A stretch of 64,000 nt of DNA from Paenibacillus sp. SYP-B4298 (GCF_027627475.1 NZ_CP115484.1:4472501-4536500); one strand, 5' to 3'; counted from the first letter of the stretch, positions 49,875 through 57,975 are shown. The notes: generated by a model not told the origin, from the sequence alone. Numbers and translations: made by a program.

Positions 49875-49906
49875 AGAAAACCGGACCTTGGAGGGTCCGG
49901 TTTTCT
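49875..49906 (-). terminator. Rho-independent terminator of hpf
   Basis: AGAAAACCGGACC pairs with GGTCCGGTTTTCT over 13 bp with a 6-nt loop, 21 bp after the hpf stop. Confidence 0.88.
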
Positions 49907-49926
49907 GCTGGTCGCAGCGACTAAGA

Positions 49927-50475
49927 TCAGCCCTGCTCAATCAGGCCGTATTTGCCGTCGCTGCGTTTATAGACGACATTGACTTCCTTCGACTCGGCAT
50001 TGGCGAAGACGAAGAAGGAATGCCCGATCATATTCATTTGCAGCACCGCTTCTTCAACATCCATCGGCTTGAGTGTGAAGCGCTTGGTTCTGACGATTTC
50101 GAGCTCATCGTCCTCCTCCAGCACCTTCACGGCTCCGCCATCTTCCTTAATAAGCGATTTCAGGCTGCCTTCCTGACGGAATTTGCGGTTGATTTTCGTC
50201 TTGTATTTACGAATCTGGCGCTCCAGCTTATCCACGACCAGATCGATAGACGCATACATATCTTCATTCTTTTTCTCTTCGGCGCGAAGCATTGTGCCTT
50301 GCAGTGGGATCGTTACCTCGACGCCTTGCTTATTTTTGATTACCGATAAGGTAACATGTACTTCGGAGGTAAGGGGCGCTTCAAAATACTTGTCCAAGCG
50401 GCTTAATTTTTTCTCTACGTAGTCGCGTAAGGCGTCCGTTACTTGGATATTTTGTCCTCGGATATTGTATTTCAT
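49927..50475 (-). CDS. hpf: long-form ribosome hibernation promoting factor
   Basis: 182 residues from ATG 50473-50475, with AAGGAGGAG 6 nt upstream. The N-terminal ~100 residues are the RaiA/HPF ribosome-binding domain (NIRGQNIQVTDALRDYVEKK). A charged linker leads to the C-terminal dimerisation domain (TKRFTLKPMDVEEAVLQMNM...FFVFANAES) that makes 100S ribosomes in stationary phase. Separate promoter and terminator make it monocistronic. Confidence 0.97.
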   Translation of the reverse strand: MKYNIRGQNIQVTDALRDYVEKKLSRLDKYFEAPLTSEVHVTLSVIKNKQGVEVTIPLQGTMLRAEEKKNEDMYASIDLVVDKLERQIRKYKTKINRKFRQEGSLKSLIKEDGGAVKVLEEDDELEIVRTKRFTLKPMDVEEAVLQMNMIGHSFFVFANAESKEVNVVYKRSDGKYGLIEQG

Positions 50476-50502
50476 AAGACACTCCTCCTTTGATCTGACT
50501 CT

Positions 50503-50532
50503 ATCATACCACATCCTCCCCCACGAATTCAA
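50503..50532 (-). promoter_or_regulatory. hpf promoter
   Basis: Minus-strand TTGAAT (50527-50532), an 18-bp spacer with a G-rich run, and TATGAT (50503-50508). Confidence 0.5.
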
Positions 50533-50579
50533 AGCCTTTGCGGAATGATATTTGAATATTTTGAAAATTCAATTTTCAG

Positions 50580-50656
50580 AAAAAACCGTCAGGCTTCTGG
50601 CTTCTCGTCGCTTGGCTCTTAATCCCAGCAGCGAAAAACAGCAGATTCACCTGACG
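50580..50656 (-). terminator. terminator of the large Ig-like secreted protein gene
   Basis: Minus-strand CCGTCAGG (50649-50656) pairs with CCTGACGG (50586-50593) and is followed by T6; the long intervening arm has an inner TCGCT/AGCGA stem. It begins about 20 bp after the stop. Confidence 0.65.
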
Positions 50657-50674
50657 GCTCACTTCATGCCATCC

Positions 50675-53600
50675 TTACATATCAATCAAAGACAGGATGA
50701 GACGCGCATCCTCCTTATCGAACACCTCATCACCCGTCACATCTGTCTTGGTCGCAATGGCCTTCATAATGTGGCTGATCGTCACCTCATTCGTCTGTGG
50801 GAACAGGTAGCGTCTTAGCTCGTTGCGAACCGCTTGCGCGGAGGTCTGATCGAAGTCATCCAGTTGCGCTCCGCTATTCGCTAGCTCGCTGCCCCGCACA
50901 GCATAGACTGCGATCGCAGCGGCTGTTGCTGGCACCTCTAGCTTATGAATGGCCACGTGATAGCTGCCCTTGGCCGTTTCACCGATGGCATCGCCAATGC
51001 GCACCCCTCTGGAATCCGTAAAGTACACCGCATAGCCAGTAATCCCCTCTTCATCGGCAAGACCGTTCCAGCGTATCACCCCACTAAGATAGCCTGCTCT
51101 AGCGTCCGTGTCGATTACGGTCAGTCCGCTGACGACTGGCTCCACCGCTACTCTCTCCACCCATACCGCTTCACTGGTAACAGGCCCGCCTTCCGTACCC
51201 TCGGCGGTTCGCAGTACAGCCTCGACCCGGAGATAATACCCTTCGTCTGCCGAGCTGACCAGATAGCTTCGATCCGTTGCCCCATCGATCCGTGTATACA
51301 GATCATGATCGGCTGATCTGTACCACTGGTAGCTATGCTCGCCTTCCGGGGCCTCATTATTCGCACTGTAGCTTACCACTGCATTGATCAGGCTGCCAGG
51401 ATGCGCATCGCCTGCTATCGCTACACTGCCAACAGGAGCAGCGGCCTCCGTGACGTGGACGGTTACGGAGCGCGGCGTTACGGCGCCCATCACTTCAATA
51501 GTAAGGCTATACTCTCCGGCTTGTTTGATGGTGAGACCCGAGAGCCACCCAGCCCCTTCAGCAAAGGTCACCTCGAAGCTGCCCAGCTCTGTCTGCCCAT
51601 TGTATACGAGAACTGTGTGCTTCCCAGCCAACGCCGTTCCGTTATATCCTTTGGCCTGCTCCAGCAGCAGTTGAAACGGCCGCCCCGCTGTCAGCTTGCC
51701 CTGAACGATCAGCTCCAGTGAGGATTGATCCGTAACGGCTATCGCATCACTGTATACATCCTCCCCGGCAGGCTGCCCCCCTGAGGTGAGCGGCCTTGCC
51801 TTGACCCGGATAGAGTGTCCGGCATCCTTCGGCTGAATAACATAGCTATCGCTCGCGGCCCCGTCAATATCCGCGAATTCCAGGCTCTCCTCTGACCCTG
51901 CGCCAGTACCAATCTGCCACTGATAGACGGGTTGAACCTGTTCCTTGCCGACCCACTCAAAATTCGCCTTCAGCTCGCTGCCTGGCGTGCCCTCTCCTTC
52001 TATACTTAGAAGGCCGTATGGCTGAGGCGCCGGGGCGATCTCCACAGCGAACGGATGGTAGCTCGTCAAGCCCTCCACACGCAGCTCCAGCTCCTGCCGA
52101 CCTGCCTGCTCAAACACGATTGGGCCAATAATCGTCTCCCCAGCATCAAAGGTTGCCAGATAGCTCGCAGCCGGCAGATCCGGGTTCAGTCGCAGCCGAA
52201 CGGTATGCTCGCCTTGCAGCAACTGACCGCCATAGCTCCTGACACCGCTCAGCCATAAGGAGACCGGATTCCCGGCGACGGCTTCTCCCTCCGTCTCAAC
52301 CGTCTTCAGGGAAGAATAATCGCCGATCATAACGGGATCACTGGTTACAGTCTCGCCCACAGGGGCGCCGCTCGCAGCATGAGGAGTTACACTCACCCGG
52401 AAGCGCGCTCCCAGATCACTCTCCACTACCTCATAACGTGCAGTTGTTGCTCCCGCGACAGGCTCGAAGCTCAGGCCGCCTGCCTCAGCACGGAACCATT
52501 GGTATTCATGCTCCCCCTCCGGGTCTCCATCGGGGTCAGCATAGTTGAATGCAGCCTGTAACACTACGCCCGGCGCTGCATGCTGCTCACTGACAATCCG
52601 CACTTCTCCCTGCGGCGGCGTATTGCGGATCACCTCCAGCTCGAATGGCTTTTTCGTGGTTGCATTCACAATCTGTACAGCGAAGAGATTCGTATCCGCA
52701 TCTTCTACCGAGATGGCCTCTAGCGTCCCCTCGCCCTGACTGTTCAGCTCCACCGTTTGCTCTGGCAGCAGCTTATCACCATGCCATAGCTTGACGGTGT
52801 GCTTCCCTGTGACAGGCAGGCCATTGTAATCTATAGCCGAGGCAATGTCCAGATCGAATGGCACACTCTCTGTAACCTTCTTGGACGCTATCGTAATCTG
52901 CGACTCATCCGCTACTCGCTGTGGGCTACTTGAACGGGTCTCCCCACGCAATGTGCCCGTCTTCGCCTTCGGTGTGACATACACGACCACCGCTCTGCCT
53001 GCATCCTCTGGTCGAATCGTATACGTCGCGTCCGTCTCTCCCTCCACTTCGTAGAAGGTGGACTGTGTCGTCTCTGCCGTTAGCCACTTGAATTCAGGTG
53101 TATCGGCCTCGTCGCCATCTTCATCCTCATAATTCGAGGTGACTACGGACAACACATCGCCTACCCGGTATTTGCCCTCGACAGTAAAGCTCAAGGTTGG
53201 CGGCGCATTCATCAGATCAAGCTGTATGCTCTCTCCGCCTGGCTCCAAGACGACACGCTTGGTGTATACCGAGTGCTCTGTCTCCGCTCTGACAAGGTAT
53301 TCGCCAGGGAAGACGGGCGATAACATGTAGCCATAGGAGCTGGATCGCGTCTCATGAATTACTTCACCTATTTCATCGCGAATGTAGGAATACAGGGTGA
53401 TTCGCGCACCGACCGCCACCGAACCATCGACATCCAGTACTCGGCCGCTAATCGTCTTCGCCTCACCGCTGGAACCGATTCGCAGATCGCGCTCTGTCGT
53501 TTCGTCCGCTGCCACTACGATAGCGGTCGTGCCATACATGCTCCCATTGCCAGTACGCGCATCCAACTCATAGACGCCAGGGTCTATTCCTGCCAGATAA

Positions 53601-54679
53601 TAGATGCCATCCCCATCCGCCATCCCGGAGATGGACCAGCCATCTGTCCGATGTGTAAAGTCATCATTCATCAACCGCAACGAGTATTGCAACGAAACAT
53701 CCTCCGGCACATTACCAGCCAAGTCACTGATTCTGCCTGTCACCGTCCCCGTTCCCGGCTCCGATTCTCCTCGGAATTGATAGCTGAATTTTGTATCCTC
53801 TTGTTCAATAGTCAAGTGATCGACAGAATAGTCCAGTTGGGGGGAGTAGGAGTAGACGACCGCTCTGTAGATGCCTGCAGACAGGCCGTTCACGCTATAT
53901 TGACCGCTCGGATCAGGCTGCACCAGCCAGGTGTAACCTCCCTGACCTACGAGATACAAGCTTTCTACACGATGTCCTGGAATCGTCGTGGTGAGACTGC
54001 CAGACAGGTTGATGCCTCCAGCCTCTGGCCGCGAGAGAAACTTGTAATTCACATCCAGTATGCCACTGGTGAGCAACTGCTGATAGTTGCGCTGCTGCTG
54101 CACCCCCTGGTAGCGTGCCGCCAGATAATAGCTTCCGGCATTCAAGCCGATGATCGCGTACCGATTGTACGTGTATTCGGTATCGAGCGTCAGCTCAAGC
54201 TCGCCGGAACGCATATACATCCAGAAGGGATGATCCAGCGTGTCCTCATCGAACTGAATCTGACCTTGAATGACGCCATCGCCGCCTTGCGGGGCAAAGA
54301 TGATGAGTGTAGATTCGCCTGCTTCGACATGAGCATCATAGACGTTGATCCGCAATGCATTATGGTACAGACTGATCTCATACTGTCCAGCCTTTAGCTC
54401 AGCGAAGTGGAAGGTCCGTGGTTCTTCGACATTGCTCCATTGCCAATAATCGTTATAGGACATCGATTCGTCCTGTGACTTAACCACCACCCTATACTGG
54501 GTAATGTCCGCGTCGCTACTCAGCTTCAGTTGCCCTTGAAGCTGACCCGGCGCTTCCTCCTGCTCCTTGGCATACACATGCTCAGACACTGCAATAGGCG
54601 GAAACAGCAGCGTTACAATGCACAGGAGAGCTAGCCATTTGTTAATAACATAATAATGACGGGGCGAACGTGTACTCAT
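50675..54679 (-). CDS. large secreted Ig-like/carboxypeptidase-regulatory-domain protein with dockerin-like end
   Basis: 1334 residues with an N-terminal signal/anchor (NKWLALLCIVTLLFPPIAV). Residues ~45-490 are repeated carboxypeptidase regulatory-like beta-sandwiches (SGRVLDVDGSVAVGARITLY; GLNAGSYYLAARYQG). From ~495 to 1180 an Ig-like module recurs: NYxDPDGDxEGEHxYQWFRA, TxYxVxxxDxGxxxxVxVTP, alternating with a second type that begins SSLxxxVxGxxxAGxPxxL. The last ~40 residues (TDVTGDEVFDKEDARLIL) contain one EF-hand-like loop of dockerin type, and a second is not clear. No catalytic domain was recognised. GGAGGAG lies just before the ATG. It probably acts outside the cell as scaffold or adhesin. 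Confidence 0.8.
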   Translation of the reverse strand: MSTRSPRHYYVINKWLALLCIVTLLFPPIAVSEHVYAKEQEEAPGQLQGQLKLSSDADITQYRVVVKSQDESMSYNDYWQWSNVEEPRTFHFAELKAGQYEISLYHNALRINVYDAHVEAGESTLIIFAPQGGDGVIQGQIQFDEDTLDHPFWMYMRSGELELTLDTEYTYNRYAIIGLNAGSYYLAARYQGVQQQRNYQQLLTSGILDVNYKFLSRPEAGGINLSGSLTTTIPGHRVESLYLVGQGGYTWLVQPDPSGQYSVNGLSAGIYRAVVYSYSPQLDYSVDHLTIEQEDTKFSYQFRGESEPGTGTVTGRISDLAGNVPEDVSLQYSLRLMNDDFTHRTDGWSISGMADGDGIYYLAGIDPGVYELDARTGNGSMYGTTAIVVAADETTERDLRIGSSGEAKTISGRVLDVDGSVAVGARITLYSYIRDEIGEVIHETRSSSYGYMLSPVFPGEYLVRAETEHSVYTKRVVLEPGGESIQLDLMNAPPTLSFTVEGKYRVGDVLSVVTSNYEDEDGDEADTPEFKWLTAETTQSTFYEVEGETDATYTIRPEDAGRAVVVYVTPKAKTGTLRGETRSSSPQRVADESQITIASKKVTESVPFDLDIASAIDYNGLPVTGKHTVKLWHGDKLLPEQTVELNSQGEGTLEAISVEDADTNLFAVQIVNATTKKPFELEVIRNTPPQGEVRIVSEQHAAPGVVLQAAFNYADPDGDPEGEHEYQWFRAEAGGLSFEPVAGATTARYEVVESDLGARFRVSVTPHAASGAPVGETVTSDPVMIGDYSSLKTVETEGEAVAGNPVSLWLSGVRSYGGQLLQGEHTVRLRLNPDLPAASYLATFDAGETIIGPIVFEQAGRQELELRVEGLTSYHPFAVEIAPAPQPYGLLSIEGEGTPGSELKANFEWVGKEQVQPVYQWQIGTGAGSEESLEFADIDGAASDSYVIQPKDAGHSIRVKARPLTSGGQPAGEDVYSDAIAVTDQSSLELIVQGKLTAGRPFQLLLEQAKGYNGTALAGKHTVLVYNGQTELGSFEVTFAEGAGWLSGLTIKQAGEYSLTIEVMGAVTPRSVTVHVTEAAAPVGSVAIAGDAHPGSLINAVVSYSANNEAPEGEHSYQWYRSADHDLYTRIDGATDRSYLVSSADEGYYLRVEAVLRTAEGTEGGPVTSEAVWVERVAVEPVVSGLTVIDTDARAGYLSGVIRWNGLADEEGITGYAVYFTDSRGVRIGDAIGETAKGSYHVAIHKLEVPATAAAIAVYAVRGSELANSGAQLDDFDQTSAQAVRNELRRYLFPQTNEVTISHIMKAIATKTDVTGDEVFDKEDARLILSLIDM

Positions 54680-54856
54680 ATTCTCCTCCTTTATATTTGA
54701 GCCGTTCCGTTAGAAAAGAAGCTTCCCAACGCCTGGCTATGAAGACTCTCAGTTGAAGACTACAGGCTAATTATAGCAATAAACCACTCGGAAAAATATG
54801 TTCCACATTACAAAATGCAAAAATATATCATAAGTGGTAGATCGCAATTGCAGCCA

Positions 54857-54906
54857 GCTAAAAAGCCCAAGAATGCTGTGAAATCAACATTCTTGGGCTT
54901 TTTAGC
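54857..54906. terminator. perfect 19-bp hairpin, bidirectional terminator of the Rpn array
   Basis: GCTAAAAAGCCCAAGAATG (54857-54875) and its exact complement (54888-54906) leave a 12-nt loop. A/T runs on both sides make it active in both directions; it lies about 50 bp beyond the last Rpn copy. Confidence 0.88.
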
Positions 54907-54957
54907 ATTTCAGGGGTTATGCACGAACCCGCTTCACGGGACTAGCCTGAGCATCGA

Positions 54958-55197
54958 TTAACAATTCTCTTGCTCCATCTGCTTGATCGCCTCCGGCGAG
55001 TAGCCTGTGACCTCGGCTATAATCGCGCTATCTACTTGCTTCGCCAGCAGTTGCTTCACCATCGTTTGCTTCGCAACGCGTTCTCCTTCTAGTCGACCCT
55101 CACGGCGACCCTCCTGGCGACCCTCCTGACGCCCCTCACGACGACCCTCACGACGACCCTTATGCTCGATGTCATCCAATATTTTCTCCAGTCCCAT
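54958..55197 (-). CDS. stand-alone Rpn C-terminal domain (RpnS-like), copy A, six GRxE repeats
   Basis: A 79-residue protein that matches only the C-terminal part of the neighbouring full-length Rpn genes: MGLEKILDDIEHK, six tetrapeptides GRRE-GRRE-GRQE-GRQE-GRRE-GRLE (DNA 55087-55158), then GERVAKQTMVKQLLAKQ and TGYSPEAIKQMEQENC. Start at ATG 55195-55197, which has AAAGGAG 11 nt upstream exactly as in the full-length genes; the frame is open from a GTG at 55218 without a ribosome site. In E. coli the equivalent internally translated domain blocks the toxic nuclease. Last gene of the array, 16 bp after copy B. Confidence 0.75.
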   Translation of the reverse strand: MGLEKILDDIEHKGRREGRREGRQEGRQEGRREGRLEGERVAKQTMVKQLLAKQVDSAIIAEVTGYSPEAIKQMEQENC

Positions 55198-55234
55198 CTG
55201 CGATGACTCTCCTTTCACGCTCGGAACTGAACGT

Positions 55235-55450
55235 TTAGTCGCTCTCTTGCTCCATCTGCTTGATCGCCTCCGGCGAGAAGCCTGTGACCTCGGCTATGAT
55301 CGCGCTATCTACTTGCTTCGCGAGCAGTTGCTTCACCATCGTTTGCTTCGCAGCGCGTTCTCCTTCTAGTCGACCCTCCTGACGACCCTCCTGGCGACCC
55401 TCACGACGACCCTTATGCTCGATGTCATCCAATATTTTCTCCAGTCCCAT
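55235..55450 (-). CDS. predicted internal gene rpnS within Rpn copy B
   Basis: In-frame ATG 55448-55450 preceded by AAAGGAG (55462-55468) at 11 nt would yield a 71-residue C-terminal protein with four GRxE repeats. The same SD-ATG is what drives the free-standing copies. Gene-within-gene expression is established for E. coli Rpn and inferred here. Confidence 0.6.
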   Translation of the reverse strand: MGLEKILDDIEHKGRREGRQEGRQEGRLEGERAAKQTMVKQLLAKQVDSAIIAEVTGFSPEAIKQMEQESD

Positions 55451-56209
55451 CTGCGATGACTCTCCTTTCACGCTCTGAATGAATTGCTCCAGCGCATCCT
55501 TCTCCGGCAGCTTCCGCTTTAGCACATTCGCCATCCACGACACAAACTTCTGCTGATTCTCCTCCGGCAGGCGGCGGAATGTTCCCATCAACTGCTCCAA
55601 TCTCCCTTGCAGTTGATCCGGGCGCGCCGTCTTATCCAGGAAGAATACAGAGGCAATCGTATTCGATAACGACAGCAGATCCTCATCCGTATAACGTGCC
55701 ACATCTATGAGCAGATATTCAAAATTCAGCAGCTCCGGCCCGAACCACCCTTCTGTCTCCAGCAACTGGCGAAATTCCCGCTTCGCCGTCCAGCTCTGCT
55801 GCCCATTGTACAGTACAAGCGGCACGATCGGTGGCAGCCTGAAGGTCTTCCGGTTCTCCGACGAGTACGCTTCATGATGCTGCAGATACCGCCAGATCTC
55901 CACCTGATAGAGCAGCAGTCGGTACGCCATCCGGTAGTCCACACTCGACTGCAGCTCCAGCAGCAGATAGAAGACGACATCCTGACCGTTCAGCTTAACT
56001 CGGTAGACCAGATCCGCTTCCTTCCGCTTGAAGTCCGGCAGCACGAACGAATGCGGAATCTCCTCCACTTCCTCTTCCGTCACCGTCTTCAACCAACCGT
56101 TGTCTACGAAGGTTCGCAGCAGCTCCACGAACAGCTTCTTGCTCGATAGCAAATATCGATACGAGGTGTCGTGCTGCGGATGGCTTGACGTTGTTTCTTC
56201 CTCCTCCAT
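55235..56209 (-). CDS. Rpn family recombination-promoting nuclease/putative transposase, copy B (full length)
   Basis: 324 residues from ATG 56207-56209, with GGGAGG 10 nt upstream; the GTG eight codons earlier is inside the ribosome site region and is rejected. PD-(D/E)XK-type nuclease: Asp in KEADLVYR (~D66), the E-x-Q in YLLLELQSS (~E85, Q87), then RMAYRLLLYQVEIW. Residues ~250-324 are the variable C-terminal domain with four GRxE repeats. Almost identical to copy E; differences include SHPQHD for SHPHHD and YSSEN for YSPEN. Rpn proteins are DNA endonucleases that act as anti-phage toxins. It lies 27 bp downstream of copy C. Confidence 0.88.
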   Translation of the reverse strand: MEEEETTSSHPQHDTSYRYLLSSKKLFVELLRTFVDNGWLKTVTEEEVEEIPHSFVLPDFKRKEADLVYRVKLNGQDVVFYLLLELQSSVDYRMAYRLLLYQVEIWRYLQHHEAYSSENRKTFRLPPIVPLVLYNGQQSWTAKREFRQLLETEGWFGPELLNFEYLLIDVARYTDEDLLSLSNTIASVFFLDKTARPDQLQGRLEQLMGTFRRLPEENQQKFVSWMANVLKRKLPEKDALEQFIQSVKGESSQMGLEKILDDIEHKGRREGRQEGRQEGRLEGERAAKQTMVKQLLAKQVDSAIIAEVTGFSPEAIKQMEQESD

Positions 56210-56236
56210 CTTCGGCGCACCTCCCTCTCTCACTGT

Positions 56237-56416
56237 TTAGTCGCTCTCTTGCTCCATCTGCTTGATCGCCTCCGGCGAGAAGCCTGTGACCTCGGCTATG
56301 ATCGCGCTATCTACTTGCTTCGCGAGCAGTTGCTTCACCATCATTTGCTTCGCCGCGCGTTCTCCTTCACGACGACCCTTATGCTCAATGTCATCTAATA
56401 TTTTCTTCAATCCCAT
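56237..56416 (-). CDS. stand-alone Rpn C-terminal domain, copy C, one GRxE repeat
   Basis: A 59-residue frame starting at ATG 56414-56416 behind ATAGGAG. MGLKKILDDIEHK, a single GRRE, then GERAAKQMMVKQLL and the GFSPEAIKQ ending shared with copy B. It is the shortest repeat version. The frame continues upstream to a GTG at 56437 without a ribosome site. Confidence 0.7.
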   Translation of the reverse strand: MGLKKILDDIEHKGRREGERAAKQMMVKQLLAKQVDSAIIAEVTGFSPEAIKQMEQESD

Positions 56417-56452
56417 CTGCGATGACTCTCCTATCACGCTCTGAACTCACCG

Positions 56453-56656
56453 TTAGTCGCTCTCTTGCTCCATCTGCTTGATTGCCTCCGGCGAGTAGCC
56501 TGTGACCTCGGCTATGATTGCGGTATCCACCTGCTTCGCGAGCAGTTGCTTCACCATCGTTTGCTTCGCAGCACGTTCTCCTTCTAGTCGACCCGCAAGA
56601 CGCCCCTCACGACGACCCTTATGCTCGATGTCATCCAATATTTTTTCCAGTCCCAT
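56453..56656 (-). CDS. stand-alone Rpn C-terminal domain, copy D, three tetrapeptide repeats
   Basis: A 67-residue frame from ATG 56654-56656 with AAAGGAG 11 nt upstream. Repeats are GRRE-GRLA-GRLE (56582-56617), the middle unit ending in Ala instead of Glu. The GYSPEAIKQ ending matches copies A and E. It lies 37 bp after copy E, so the long gene and short genes are likely co-transcribed. Confidence 0.73.
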   Translation of the reverse strand: MGLEKILDDIEHKGRREGRLAGRLEGERAAKQTMVKQLLAKQVDTAIIAEVTGYSPEAIKQMEQESD

Positions 56657-56693
56657 CTGCGACGACTCTCCTTTCACGCTCGGAACTCACCGT

Positions 56694-56885
56694 TTAGTCG
56701 CTCTCTTGCTCCATCTGCTTGATCGCCTCCGGCGAGTAGCCTGTGACCTCGGCTATGATCGCGGTATCCACCTGCTTCGCCAGCAGTTGCTTCACCATCG
56801 TTTGCTTCGCAGCGCGTTCTCCTTCTAGTCGACCCTCACGACGACCTTTATGCTCGATGTCATCCAATATTTTCTCCAGTCCCAT
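56694..56885 (-). CDS. predicted internal gene rpnS within Rpn copy E
   Basis: In-frame ATG 56883-56885, 11 nt behind AAAGGAG (56897-56903), gives a 63-residue C-terminal protein with two GRxE repeats. Inferred from the conserved SD and the free-standing homologues next door. Confidence 0.6.
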   Translation of the reverse strand: MGLEKILDDIEHKGRREGRLEGERAAKQTMVKQLLAKQVDTAIIAEVTGYSPEAIKQMEQESD

Positions 56886-57644
56886 CTGCGACGACTCTCC
56901 TTTCACGCTCTGAATGAATTGCTCCAGCGCATCCTTCTCCGGCAGCTTCCGCTTTAGCACATTCGCCATCCACGACACAAACTTCTGCTGATTCTCCTCC
57001 GGCAAGCGGCGGAATGTCCCCATCAACTGCTCCAATCTCCCTTGCAGTTGATCCGGGCGCGCCGTCTTATCCAGGAAGAATACAGAGGCAATCGTATTCG
57101 ATAACGACAGCAGATCCTCATCCGTATAACGTGCCACATCTATGAGCAGATATTCAAAATTCAGCAGCTCCGGCCCGAACCACCCTTCTGTCTCCAGCAA
57201 CTGGCGAAATTCCCGCTTCGCCGTCCAGCTCTGCTGCCCATTGTACAGTACAAGCGGCACGATCGGTGGCAGCCTGAAGGTCTTCCGGTTCTCTGGCGAG
57301 TACGCTTCATGATGCTGCAGATACCGCCAGATCTCCACCTGATAGAGCAGCAGTCGGTACGCCATCCGGTAGTCCACACTCGACTGCAGCTCCAGCAGCA
57401 GATAGAAGACGACATCCTGACCATTCAGCTTCACTCGGTAGACCAGATCCGCTTCCTTCCGCTTGAAGTCCGGCAGCACGAACGAATGCGGGATTTCCTC
57501 CACTTCCTCTTCCGTCACCGTCTTCAACCAACCGTTGTCTACGAAGGTGCGCAGCAGCTCCACGAACAGCTTCTTGCTCGATAGCAAATATCGATACGAG
57601 GTGTCGTGATGCGGATGGCTTGACGCTGTTTCTTCCTCCTCCAT
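56694..57644 (-). CDS. Rpn family recombination-promoting nuclease/putative transposase, copy E (full length)
   Basis: 316 residues, start ATG 57642-57644 with GGGAGG 10 nt upstream. Nuclease core as in copy B: D66 in KEADLVYR, E85-L-Q87, and the conserved RMAYRLLLYQ helix. Middle region LLIDVARYTDEDLL and an all-helical ARPDQLQGRLEQLMGTF segment. The C-terminal domain has only two GRxE repeats. First gene of the L-S-S-L-S array, with a sigma-A promoter immediately upstream. Known family role: toxin-like endonuclease in phage defence, controlled by its C-terminal domain; transposase activity is not supported. Confidence 0.9.
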   Translation of the reverse strand: MEEEETASSHPHHDTSYRYLLSSKKLFVELLRTFVDNGWLKTVTEEEVEEIPHSFVLPDFKRKEADLVYRVKLNGQDVVFYLLLELQSSVDYRMAYRLLLYQVEIWRYLQHHEAYSPENRKTFRLPPIVPLVLYNGQQSWTAKREFRQLLETEGWFGPELLNFEYLLIDVARYTDEDLLSLSNTIASVFFLDKTARPDQLQGRLEQLMGTFRRLPEENQQKFVSWMANVLKRKLPEKDALEQFIQSVKGESSQMGLEKILDDIEHKGRREGRLEGERAAKQTMVKQLLAKQVDTAIIAEVTGYSPEAIKQMEQESD

Positions 57645-57673
57645 CTTCGGCGCACCTCCCTTCTGTTACATAT

Positions 57674-57702
57674 ATTATACCGTTTTCTATTTGCTGCAAC
57701 AA
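57674..57702 (-). promoter_or_regulatory. promoter of the Rpn array
   Basis: Minus-strand TTGTTG (57697-57702), a 17-bp spacer and TATAAT (57674-57679), about 15 bp before the ribosome site of copy E. Confidence 0.6.
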
Positions 57703-57815
57703 TCCTCAGAGAGCCGCGAACACATAAGATCAACGCCTCCTAAGACGCTCGCTCCTTGGCGGGAACAACAGGGGTGTCGCAAGATTTTCTACGAGTTGCA
57801 CAAAAAGAGATGCAC

Positions 57816-57840
57816 AAAAAACCCCTGGAGTCCAGGGGTT
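57816..57840 (-). terminator. Rho-independent terminator downstream of the second csp gene
   Basis: Minus-strand AACCCCTGGA pairs with TCCAGGGGTT and is followed by T6. It lies about 135 bp after the csp stop. Confidence 0.85.
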
Positions 57841-57975
57841 CAGCTTGTAATATAAGAGTATATAAGTGGTATGCTTATAATAGCTTATATTGTCACACGC
57901 CACACATTCCTTGCTGTCTATCGAGCGGCGTCTGTCGTATATGCGTGCAGCTACAAATGGTATCCGCAGTGGATG

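Larger units (their letters stand above)
49553..49926. other. hpf-secA intergenic region
   Basis: 374 bp containing the hpf terminator and the secA promoter. The remaining sequence is GC-rich and carries a minus-strand frame that overlaps the terminator, so no gene is called. Confidence 0.5.
54958..57644 (-). repeat. tandem array of five Rpn C-terminal modules with variable tetrapeptide copy number
   Basis: Five co-directional copies of a ~180-240-bp module. In coordinate order the GRxE tetrapeptide (12 bp) occurs 6 (55087-55158), 4 (55364-55411), 1 (56366-56377), 3 (56582-56617) and 2 (56823-56846) times. Modules are joined by nearly the same spacer, stop TAA/TAG-ACGGTGAGTTC-GAGC. Two copies also carry the ~250-residue nuclease domain. 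High nucleotide identity between copies implies recent duplication or ongoing gene conversion. Confidence 0.9.
57645..57975. other. intergenic region between the Rpn array and the second csp gene
   Basis: 331 bp with the Rpn promoter at one end and the csp terminator in the middle. The part from 57845 to 57975 is AT-rich and holds no recognised gene. Confidence 0.5.

Noticed and set aside
49668-49940. 90-codon minus-strand frame after hpf
   Set aside because: It runs through the hpf terminator and the hpf end, with no ribosome site or recognisable sequence.
53354-54397. 347-codon plus-strand frame
   Set aside because: Antisense shadow of the large Ig-like secreted protein gene.
54958-57644. 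CRISPR array or transposon
   Set aside because: The repeats are coding, differ in length and lack spacers. Despite the family name putative transposase there are no terminal inverted repeats or target duplications around the locus.
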